Source of the DNA: an uncultured Clostridia bacterium
GTDB taxonomy: Bacteria; Bacillota; Clostridia; Oscillospirales; Ruminococcaceae
Assembly (NCBI GenBank): GCA_947624745.1
Contig: CANQLR010000002.1
Span: forward strand, 62,001-126,000
Direction of reading: 5' to 3'
DNA: 64,000 nucleotides
The number at the start of each line of letters is the position of its first letter. The first letter of the stretch is position 1. The notes under the pieces are model-generated. The model did not search any database. It was not told the DNA's origin and saw nothing but the letters and a program-made list of their open reading frames with translations. Made by a program: the position numbers and the translations under genes. Shown piece after piece: positions 6,808 through 14,261 of the stretch.

Positions 6808-9035
6808 CAGAACAGCGAGAAGGTGTCGAGGCTGCGGAACGCCGACGTCGAGTAGTCGTCGGTGTCAAACGTACCGTCGTCAAAGTTGAGGGTATATGTC
6901 GCGAATCTGATCTGCAAGGCGTTGCAGCGCGCGATGGCGTCTATCTGCATGGTGCCGGTGCCCTCTATCTCTACGGGATAGCTCCTGCCCGCCCACTCGG
7001 ATGCCTTGATCGTGAACTGCGGTATTATCGGGTTTGATGTTGTCCCCGTCATGCAGAGCGTAACGTAGTAGGTGTTGGTCGCCGAGCTCGGAATGTCGAT
7101 AAGAAGGGTAAGCTTTTTAAGCTGATTTTCGTCCTCGCCCTCAAACGGGTCGGTGTTATCCGGCTCGTTCGGGTTTCCGGGATACCCCTGCCCGAACGGG
7201 TCGAACGGGTCATAAAAGTCGGGAACGTTCGGGTTCGGCTCGGGAAGCTCCTCGACCTCGCCGGAACCGTCCGAAACAAATATGGTTATGACCGTGTCTC
7301 TCGGGACGCTCGATCCGCCCTCGATGTTCTGGCTGATGACGGTGTCCCTCTCCTCGTCCGAGGCCTGATACTGAATCTTATACTCCAAATACGCGTCGGT
7401 TATCTCGTTTCTTGCCGTCACAACGTCCTTTCCGACCACGAGCGGCACAACGGTGTCCTCCGTCGTCGGCCCCAAGGAGACAAACAGCCTTACCGTAGTC
7501 CCCTCCTCGACCTCGGTGCCCTCGGCGGGGTCTGTTCCGATGACAAAGTCCGCCGCGACGTCGTCGCTGTCCATCTGTACGGTGATGAAGTTGAGGTTCT
7601 GCTGCTCAAGCGCTACCGTCGCCGAGGAAATATGGTAATTCTTGAGCCCCGGTATCGTCACCATTCTCACGCCCTTTGAAACGGTAACCTTGATGGCGTC
7701 GCCAATCTTGACGATCCTTCCCGCGGCCTTTTCCTGATAGATTATCTCTCCTGCCTCGTATTCGTTGTTGTATTCCTCCGTCGCAACGAGCTGTATATCG
7801 GGATACTTCGCCCTCGCGTCGTAAAAGTTCATTCCCAAAAGGTTCGGCAGCTCATAGTCGTTGTCCGACGAAGCGGTGGTCTTGAAAGCTCCCAAAATAA
7901 CGTTCGCGACAAACATCGTGGCGACTATAATTACCGTGACCGTTACCCCGGCGAGGATCGGCAAAGCATAGTTGTGCCTCACCTCGACATAATCGTCGTC
8001 ATCGTCGTCCTCCTCATAGTATACCTCCTCGCGGACGGGCTGCCTTTTCGGCTCGCGCTTCGGCTTTTCGGGCTTTTCCTCCCTCGGCTTCGGCTTAAGC
8101 GCGGATATCGCCGCCGCAAGCTTTTCCTTGGCGGCGTTTCCGCCCTCCTGCTGGCGGCTCCCGCCCTCGGTCATCTCGGAATACCCGAAGGTTATGCTCT
8201 GATCCTGCTTAAACGCCTCAATGTCTCTGATCATTCCCGACGCCGACTGATACCTCTTTGCGGGGTCCTTTTCCATCGCGTGAAGGATTATCTCCTCAAG
8301 CCCGGGATAGATCGAGCTGATTATCTTCGTCGGCGGCACCGGCTTGTCGTGCATATGCTTCAGCGCCACCGATACCGGCGTATCTCCGTTAAACGGCTTT
8401 CTCCCGGTCAGCATCTCATACATCATAACTCCGACCGAGTAGATGTCGCTTCTCTCGTCGGTCCTCTCGCCGGCGGCCTGCTCGGGAGAAACATAGTGCA
8501 CCGAGCCCATCGTCTTTTCGGAGGCGTTCTGCTCGACCTCGCGGGAAAATCTCGCGATGCCGAAGTCCATGACCTTTATCGAGCCGTCCGACAGAAGCAT
8601 AACGTTCTGCGGCTTGATGTCGCGGTGAACAATCCCCCTGTCGTGCGCAAGCTGCAGGGCTCTCAAGATCTGTATCGTGAAGTGCACGCAGTCCCGCCAT
8701 TTAAGCATTCCCTGCTGCTCGATATACTCCTTAAGGGTGATCCCGTCGATATACTCCATGACGATATACTGCATGCTGTTTTCGTATCCTACGTCGTATA
8801 TCTTGACTATATTCGGGTGGGAAAGCACCGCTATCGCCTTGGATTCGTTACGGAAGCGGCGGACAAATTCCTCGTTCTCGGAAAATTCGCTCTTAAGGAT
8901 CTTGACGGCGACGGTACGGTTTTCCATAATGTCCCTGCCCTTATAGACGTCGGCCATTCCGCCCACACCGATAAGCTCGGTGAGCTCGTATCTGCCGTCG
9001 ATCTTAAGCCCGATGAAACGGTCAAACTTTTCCAT
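6807..9035 (-). CDS. prkC: PASTA-domain Ser/Thr protein kinase (PrkC)
   Basis: Transmembrane kinase that senses muropeptides or lipid II and controls cell-wall growth, dormancy exit and spore germination. The 742-aa protein has a Hanks-type kinase domain (about 1-275: GVGGMADVYKG, AVKIL, IVHRDIKPQNVML, MDFGIARF), an acidic juxtamembrane stretch (EEDDDDDDYVE), one membrane helix (about 363-388) and three PASTA repeats (about 395-600). It then has a Pro/Asn/Asp-rich linker and a 90-residue beta-rich C-terminal domain not recognised from PrkC of B. subtilis. AAGGAGG precedes the ATG. It is co-transcribed with its phosphatase prpC, 13 nt upstream. Confidence 0.95.
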   Translation of the reverse strand: MEKFDRFIGLKIDGRYELTELIGVGGMADVYKGRDIMENRTVAVKILKSEFSENEEFVRRFRNESKAIAVLSHPNIVKIYDVGYENSMQYIVMEYIDGITLKEYIEQQGMLKWRDCVHFTIQILRALQLAHDRGIVHRDIKPQNVMLLSDGSIKVMDFGIARFSREVEQNASEKTMGSVHYVSPEQAAGERTDERSDIYSVGVMMYEMLTGRKPFNGDTPVSVALKHMHDKPVPPTKIISSIYPGLEEIILHAMEKDPAKRYQSASGMIRDIEAFKQDQSITFGYSEMTEGGSRQQEGGNAAKEKLAAAISALKPKPREEKPEKPKREPKRQPVREEVYYEEDDDDDDYVEVRHNYALPILAGVTVTVIIVATMFVANVILGAFKTTASSDNDYELPNLLGMNFYDARAKYPDIQLVATEEYNNEYEAGEIIYQEKAAGRIVKIGDAIKVTVSKGVRMVTIPGLKNYHISSATVALEQQNLNFITVQMDSDDVAADFVIGTDPAEGTEVEEGTTVRLFVSLGPTTEDTVVPLVVGKDVVTARNEITDAYLEYKIQYQASDEERDTVISQNIEGGSSVPRDTVITIFVSDGSGEVEELPEPNPNVPDFYDPFDPFGQGYPGNPNEPDNTDPFEGEDENQLKKLTLLIDIPSSATNTYYVTLCMTGTTSNPIIPQFTIKASEWAGRSYPVEIEGTGTMQIDAIARCNALQIRFATYTLNFDDGTFDTDDYSTSAFRSLDTFSLF

Positions 9036-9048
9036 TCTGTTTCCTCCT

Positions 9049-9786
9049 TTATACGGTTATGAGCGCGGCCGTGATGTTGTCCTTGCCGCCGCTCACGTTG
9101 GCGTGATTTATAAGCTCTGCCGCCGCCGTTTCGGGGTCCTGCCTATAGGCGGTGCGGTATATAAGCTCGTCGGAGCAATAGTTTGACAGCCCGTCGGAGC
9201 ATATAAGAAGCGTCGAGCCCTTTTCCGCGCTAAGCTCGAAATAGTCCACGTCCACCGTCTCCTCGACGCCCACGGCGCGGGTGATGACGTTTTTCATGCT
9301 CTGCGCGGCGGCGTCGCTTTCGCCTAATATCCCCCGCGAGCGCAGAAGCTCGACCACCGTGTGATCGCTCGTTATCTGCCTGATACCGCCCGAGTCGATG
9401 ATATAAGCCCTCGAATCGCCCACGCTCGCTATGTAAATATCGAGCCCGTGAACGATCGCCGCGACGCAGGTCGTTCCCATACCGCGGTTTTCGGGTTCCT
9501 CACGGCTCTTCTGATATACGATGGAGTTAGCCGCCGTCACCGCCGAGACCAAAAGGTTTCTCACCGAGCGCGGCTCCATATCCTCGCGATAGCTTATGAC
9601 AAGCCTGTCGTACACAGCGTTTATGGCGACCTCGCTCGCGACTCCTCCGCCGTGAGTGCCGCCCATTCCGTCGCATACGACCGCAAGGGCAGTCCGCTCG
9701 TTGAGCTCCTTCACCCTGTACCTGTCCTGATTTTCAGTTCTTTGCTTGCCGATATCGGACTTTGCGGCAATTATCAAACCGACCAC
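9049..9786 (-). CDS. prpC: PP2C-type protein phosphatase (PrpC/Stp)
   Basis: Metal-dependent Ser/Thr phosphatase that reverses PrkC phosphorylation. The 245-aa product shows the PPM motifs: KSDIGKQRTENQDRY, VVCDGMGGTHGGGVAS near residue 37, ASVGDSRAYI, LLICSDGLSNYCSD and GGKDNITA. The open frame starts with GTG at 9786; an in-frame TTG at 9777, 8 nt after AAGAAGG, gives the more family-like N-terminus, so the true start may be three codons later. It lies between rlmN and prkC in the long operon. Confidence 0.94.
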   Translation of the reverse strand: MVGLIIAAKSDIGKQRTENQDRYRVKELNERTALAVVCDGMGGTHGGGVASEVAINAVYDRLVISYREDMEPRSVRNLLVSAVTAANSIVYQKSREEPENRGMGTTCVAAIVHGLDIYIASVGDSRAYIIDSGGIRQITSDHTVVELLRSRGILGESDAAAQSMKNVITRAVGVEETVDVDYFELSAEKGSTLLICSDGLSNYCSDELIYRTAYRQDPETAAAELINHANVSGGKDNITAALITV

Positions 9787-9794
9787 CTTCTTTT

Positions 9795-10835
9795 TTATTC
9801 ATTCAAAGCGCCTTCGTATTCCCGCCTAAGCTGACCGCAGGCGGCGTTTATATCGCTTCCGAGCGTTCTTCTGACCGTAGCGTTCGCGCCGAGGCTGCCG
9901 AGCAGCCTGCAAAACGCCGCGGCGGCCGCCCTGTCTGAGCGGTAAGACCTCTCGGCAATTTTATTCACCGGGATAACGTTTATGTGCGCGGGCATTCCCT
10001 TAATCAGCTCCACCAGCGCCTTTGCGTCCTCCCTGCTGTCGTTTTCGCCCTCTATGAGCGCGTACTCGAAGGATATCCTCCGCCCCGTTTTCTCGAAATA
10101 ATCGCGGCAGGCCTTCATCAGATCATCTATGTGATACCTGTTGTTTATCGGCATCAGCTCGCTTCGCTTTTCATCATACGGGCTGTGCAGCGATATCGAA
10201 AGCGTAAGGCCGAGATCCATCTCCATCAGGTCGTATATCCTGTCCACGAGCCCGCAGGTCGAAAGGCTGACGTGCCGAAGGCTCATGTTCGTGCCCTCCG
10301 GCGAGCTCAATATCCTAAGGAATTTTATCACGTTGTCGAAATTGTCGAGCGGCTCGCCTATCCCCATTAAAACTATGCTTGAGACCTTTCTTGAAGTCAC
10401 TCTTTCCGTCTCGTAAAGCTGCCCCAAAATTTCGTTCGGCTCAAGATTTCTCTTAAACCCCGCAATGGTCGACGCGCAGAATTTGCAGCCCATCTTACAG
10501 CCCGCCTGGGTCGATACGCAGAGCGAATCGCCGTGCTCATAGCTCATTAAGACCGTCTCGATGTGGTTTCCGTCGCTAAGCCCGTAAAGTATCTTCACAG
10601 TGCCGTCCTTTTCCGACTTCAAGACCCTTTTCGGGACTATCCTCGAAAAGCTGTAGGTCTCCGCTAACCTTTCGCGGAGCGCTTTCGGAAGGTCGCTCAT
10701 CTCATCAAAGCTCTCCGCGCGCTTTTCGTGCAGCCAAGAGTATATCTGCTTCGCCCGAAAAGGCTTCTCGCCCATTGCCTCGACTGCCGCCTTAACCTCG
10801 GAAAATTCAAGGGATAAAATGTCTATATCCGTCAC
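9795..10835 (-). CDS. rlmN: 23S rRNA (adenine2503-C2)/tRNA methyltransferase RlmN
   Basis: Radical-SAM methyltransferase that methylates A2503 of 23S rRNA and A37 of some tRNAs. The 346-aa product has the cluster motif CKMGCKFCAS near residue 110, SIVLMGIGEPLDN and the C-terminal RRTLGSDINAACGQL with the catalytic Cys. The GTG start overlaps the rsmB stop (GTGA) and gives the usual family length; the longer open frame to 10907 would run inside rsmB. The rsmB-rlmN-prpC order is conserved in Firmicutes. Confidence 0.95.
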   Translation of the reverse strand: MTDIDILSLEFSEVKAAVEAMGEKPFRAKQIYSWLHEKRAESFDEMSDLPKALRERLAETYSFSRIVPKRVLKSEKDGTVKILYGLSDGNHIETVLMSYEHGDSLCVSTQAGCKMGCKFCASTIAGFKRNLEPNEILGQLYETERVTSRKVSSIVLMGIGEPLDNFDNVIKFLRILSSPEGTNMSLRHVSLSTCGLVDRIYDLMEMDLGLTLSISLHSPYDEKRSELMPINNRYHIDDLMKACRDYFEKTGRRISFEYALIEGENDSREDAKALVELIKGMPAHINVIPVNKIAERSYRSDRAAAAAFCRLLGSLGANATVRRTLGSDINAACGQLRREYEGALNE

Positions 10836-12130
10836 GCCCTTCTTGTGAGCGCGGCGATGAAAAATCCGTCGCCGCAAAATTCTCCCGGAAAAACCGTGTG
10901 CATACACCCCGGGAAGTTTTTGAGCTCCTTCGGCTCAAAATCGCTATGCTCTCTCAAAAATCTCTCCACGACCCGCTCGTTTTCTTCTTTTCTTAATGTG
11001 CAGGTCGAATATATAAGTATCCCGCCCGGCTTCAGATAACCCGCCGAGGTCGAAAGGATAGCGTACTGGGTTGCCGAAAGCCCCGTCGGGTCCGGATCGG
11101 CGCGGTATTTTATCTCCGGCTTTCGCCTTATTACCCCGAGCCCCGAGCATGGAACGTCGCACAGTATCCTGTCCGCCGCCGGCATACCGGGATCAAACCT
11201 TTTCCCGTCATTTACCCTTGCCTCAATGCTTTTCAGCCCGAGCCGCCGCGCCCCGCTCTCGATAAGCCCGACCCTGTTTTTGTGAAGATCGAACGCCATC
11301 ACCCTGCCCTTGTCCCCCATAAGCTCGGCGACCGTGAAGGCCTTCCCTCCCGGCGCGGAGCAAATGTCCAAGACTACGTCGCCGGGCCGCGCCCTGACCT
11401 CGTCGGCGCAGAGCTGACAGGAAGCGTCCTGAATATGAAGCATTCCCTTTCTGTAAGCGCCGAGCTCCTCGACCGCACCTGCGTTTTCAAGTATATACGC
11501 GTCTGTCAAGTGATCAAGCTTTACAGCCGTAACGCCGTCCGATCTGAGCTCATCTATAATATCCTCTTTCGAGTGATATACCGTGTTGAATTTTGCCGTA
11601 TTAGGGGCTTTTTTAAGGCTTTCCTCCAATATCCGAAGCGTTCTATCCTCGCCGTATTCCTCCTGCCAGAGCTTTATTATCCACTCCGGCGCCGAGTACT
11701 CTATCGACAAGTCTTTCAGCTTTACACCCGTTTTCGGGAGCTTTTTCCCGCCCCGTAAAAAGCTTCGGAGCAAAGCGTTCACGAATCCCTTCGCGGCCGG
11801 GTTTTTAAGCTTGCCCGCAAGCTTCACGCTCTCGTCCACTGCCGCATGGTCCGGCACCGAGTCCATATAAAGTATCTGATAAAGCCCCATGCGGAGTATC
11901 TCGCGAAGCTCCAAAGACAGCCCGTCCCCGGGCTTATTTGAAAGCGAGGAAATTATCGCGTCAAGGGTGATCTTTCTCTCCAAAACGCCGTAGTAAAGAG
12001 CCGCTGCGAACCGCTTGTCCGCGCCGTCGAGCCCCGAGCCCTTAAGCGCAAGGTCGAGCGCGATGTTTGAATATCCCGCGTCCCTCTCGGTCCTGCACAA
12101 AAGCTTAAGGCAGAGCTCTCTTGCGCTCAT
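10832..12130 (-). CDS. rsmB: 16S rRNA (cytosine967-C5)-methyltransferase RsmB
   Basis: SAM-dependent m5C methyltransferase with an N-terminal NusB-like RNA-binding domain (about 1-135: CRTERDAGYSNIALDLAL, VNALLRSFLRGG) and a Rossmann catalytic domain. Visible motifs are VLDICSAPGGKAFTVAELM, the first catalytic-region Cys in DVPCSGLGVIRRKPEI and YSTCTLRKEENE. The ATG at 12130 overlaps the upstream metallopeptidase stop as ATGA; a much longer upstream frame to 12520 is antisense-like sequence inside that gene and was rejected. The start gives 432 aa, typical for RsmB. Confidence 0.95.
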   Translation of the reverse strand: MSARELCLKLLCRTERDAGYSNIALDLALKGSGLDGADKRFAAALYYGVLERKITLDAIISSLSNKPGDGLSLELREILRMGLYQILYMDSVPDHAAVDESVKLAGKLKNPAAKGFVNALLRSFLRGGKKLPKTGVKLKDLSIEYSAPEWIIKLWQEEYGEDRTLRILEESLKKAPNTAKFNTVYHSKEDIIDELRSDGVTAVKLDHLTDAYILENAGAVEELGAYRKGMLHIQDASCQLCADEVRARPGDVVLDICSAPGGKAFTVAELMGDKGRVMAFDLHKNRVGLIESGARRLGLKSIEARVNDGKRFDPGMPAADRILCDVPCSGLGVIRRKPEIKYRADPDPTGLSATQYAILSTSAGYLKPGGILIYSTCTLRKEENERVVERFLREHSDFEPKELKNFPGCMHTVFPGEFCGDGFFIAALTRRA

Positions 12131-12822
12131 TTCCGCCGCCTCGTGCCGGAGCCGACGATGAGAAGAAGCCTGAACACCTGCGCGAGCGAGCTGACAAGCG
12201 CCGCCACATAGGTAAGCGCCGCCGCGGTCAGAACCTTTCTTGCGTAGGGTATCTCGTCCCCCTCCAAAATGAAGTCCTGCTCCAATGTCTTTAACGCCCT
12301 TGCCGAGGCGTTGAACTCCACCGGCAGCGTCACCGCCTGAAATACCGCAGTCGCCGAGAACAAAAGAACTCCTATCATCGCGAGATTGTAGCTTCCGAAA
12401 ATAAGTCCCACAAGAATAATTATCCACCCGAGGCTCGAACCGATCCCCGTCACCGGCACCAAAGCCGAGCGTATCGTTATCGGGAAATACCCCGTCGCGT
12501 GCTGAACGGCGTGCCCGCATTCGTGCGCCGCGACTCCCACCGCCGCCACCGACGTGCTGTTATAGGTCGAATCGCTCAGCGAAATGACGTTCGTCTTGGG
12601 GTTATAGTTGTCGGTCAGGTTCCCCTTGATGTGCACTATTTGCGTGTCGTAAAGCCCGTTCGAGTCGAGAATTCTTCTTGCTACCATCGCGCCTGTCAGG
12701 TGCCTCGAATTTTCAATCTGCGAGTATTTTTTATAGGTCGAATTTACCTTCCACTGGGCGTAAAGCCCCAAAAGAAGCGCCGGGATAAGGACGATATACG
12801 TCCAGTCAAAATAGTAAGGCAT
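12127..12822 (-). CDS. Zinc metallopeptidase, YugP family
   Basis: A 231-aa membrane protein of the YugP (Zn_peptidase_2) family, function poorly known. It has an N-terminal membrane segment (FDWTYIVLIPALLLGL), the zinc motif AAHECGHAVQHATGY near residue 98 and two or three C-terminal membrane helices. AAGGAGAAGC precedes the ATG. It is inserted between fmt and rsmB, a position often seen in Clostridia, and overlaps rsmB by four bases, so it is translated with the ribosome/translation operon. Confidence 0.9.
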   Translation of the reverse strand: MPYYFDWTYIVLIPALLLGLYAQWKVNSTYKKYSQIENSRHLTGAMVARRILDSNGLYDTQIVHIKGNLTDNYNPKTNVISLSDSTYNSTSVAAVGVAAHECGHAVQHATGYFPITIRSALVPVTGIGSSLGWIIILVGLIFGSYNLAMIGVLLFSATAVFQAVTLPVEFNASARALKTLEQDFILEGDEIPYARKVLTAAALTYVAALVSSLAQVFRLLLIVGSGTRRRK

Positions 12823-12834
12823 AGCTTCTCCTTT

Positions 12835-13767
12835 CTATATAAGCAGGGAGCCTTTTTTCACCGGGCGACCGGGAAGAAAATCCTCCGCGCTCATTCTCTT
12901 TGAGCCCTCCGCCTGAAGCTCCAATATACGAATGCTTCCCTCTCCGCAGGCGACGGTCAGCTTTTTTTCGTCGATCAACTCCCCGGGTCTTCCGAGGTTT
13001 CCGTCCTCCGAAGCCACCGCCGCTCGGTAAAGCTTCAGCGCCTTTCCGTCAAGGCTCAGCTTCGCGCATGGCCAATCCGAAAGCCCGTTTATCATGCTGC
13101 AAACCTTTTTCGCCGGCTCCGAAAGATCTATCTTCGACATCTCCTTAGTGAGCATCGGCGCATATGTCGCGGCGCTCTCGTCCTGCGGCTCGGGTGTAAT
13201 CTCCCCTTTTTCGAGCTTTTCAAGAGTCTCGCCCAAAAGCTTAGCGCCGACCTCCGAAAGCCTGTCATAGTATTCCGCCGCGGTCTCGTTTTCATCCACC
13301 CTGACGGCTTTTTTCAGGAGCATATCCCCTGTGTCCATCCCCTCCGCCATCATCATTGTCGTGACCCCGCCGTACTCGTCGCCGTTTATGACCGTCCACT
13401 GAATCGGCGCGGCACCGCGGTATTTCGGCAAAAGCGACCCGTGAACATTCACGCAGCCGAACCTCGGTATCTCAAGTATCTCCGGCGGAAGAATCTTTCC
13501 GTAAGCCACAACCGCGATGCAGTCCGGCTTCATCTCCCGGATAAGCGGCGTTACCGTCCCGCTCTCCTTTTTTAGCGACTGCGGCTGATATACGGGAATA
13601 TTTTTTTCGACCGCATATGCTTTAACCGGCGGCGGAGTAAGCTTCATTCCGCGTCCCTTCGGCTTGTCGGGCTGGGTGAACACCGCCAAAACCTCGTGCG
13701 AGCGTTCTATCAGCTCCTTAAGGCAGGGCACCGCGAAATCCGGCGTTCCCATGAAAACTATCCTCAT
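12835..13767 (-). CDS. fmt: Methionyl-tRNA formyltransferase
   Basis: Formylates initiator Met-tRNA using 10-formyl-THF. The 310-aa product begins MRIVFMGTPDFAVPCLKEL and has GCVNVHGSLLPKYRGAAPIQWTVINGD with the catalytic Asn/His region, MAEGMDTGDML, and a C-terminal tRNA-binding domain. Its ATG shares one base with the def stop (TAATG). The def-fmt pair carries out complementary steps, formylation and later deformylation. Confidence 0.97.
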   Translation of the reverse strand: MRIVFMGTPDFAVPCLKELIERSHEVLAVFTQPDKPKGRGMKLTPPPVKAYAVEKNIPVYQPQSLKKESGTVTPLIREMKPDCIAVVAYGKILPPEILEIPRFGCVNVHGSLLPKYRGAAPIQWTVINGDEYGGVTTMMMAEGMDTGDMLLKKAVRVDENETAAEYYDRLSEVGAKLLGETLEKLEKGEITPEPQDESAATYAPMLTKEMSKIDLSEPAKKVCSMINGLSDWPCAKLSLDGKALKLYRAAVASEDGNLGRPGELIDEKKLTVACGEGSIRILELQAEGSKRMSAEDFLPGRPVKKGSLLI

Positions 13768-14246
13768 TATTCCTTTTCCTCTTCCTGTTCAAGCGGCGCC
13801 TCAATGTTCATCGGCAGCACCCTCCCGTCAAGATGATCGAGCTCGTGGCATACCGCCCTCGCAAAAAGATCGCTCACGGTAAGCTCAAACTCGTTTCCGT
13901 ATCTGTCCTGCGCCTTCACGGTGACCGTTTTCGGGCGGGTGACATATCCGTACAGCTCGGGGAAGCTTAAGCACCCCTCGGTGCCGTACTGCGTCTCCTC
14001 GCTTCTGTAAGTTATCTCTGGGTTCACAAGCTCTACGAGCCCGGTCTTGTCGTTCGACACGTCGATAACGACCGCCCGTCTTATGATCCCGACCTGCGGG
14101 GCCGCCAGCCCGAGCCCCTCGGCGTGATACATCGTCTGGGCCATATCCGCCAAAAGCTCCTCCAAGCGCCCGTCAAACTTTTCTACCGGCTTGCACTTTT
14201 TTAAAAGCACCGGGTCGCCGTCCTTTACGATAATTCTCAATGCCAT
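13767..14246 (-). CDS. def: Peptide deformylase
   Basis: Metalloenzyme that removes the N-formyl group from nascent proteins. The 159-aa product has the three motifs GLAAPQVGI, EGCLSFPELYG and CHELDHLDG, supplying the Cys and two His metal ligands and the catalytic Glu. AAAGGACAG precedes the ATG. It is followed immediately by fmt and preceded by priA in the long operon. Confidence 0.97.
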   Translation of the reverse strand: MALRIIVKDGDPVLLKKCKPVEKFDGRLEELLADMAQTMYHAEGLGLAAPQVGIIRRAVVIDVSNDKTGLVELVNPEITYRSEETQYGTEGCLSFPELYGYVTRPKTVTVKAQDRYGNEFELTVSDLFARAVCHELDHLDGRVLPMNIEAPLEQEEEKE

Positions 14247-14261
14247 TTTCTACTGTCCTTT

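Noticed and set aside
7974-9062. 362-codon plus-strand frame opposite prkC
   Set aside because: It is antisense to the kinase domain, has no ribosome binding site and its translation has no recognisable motif; it is a GC-bias shadow.
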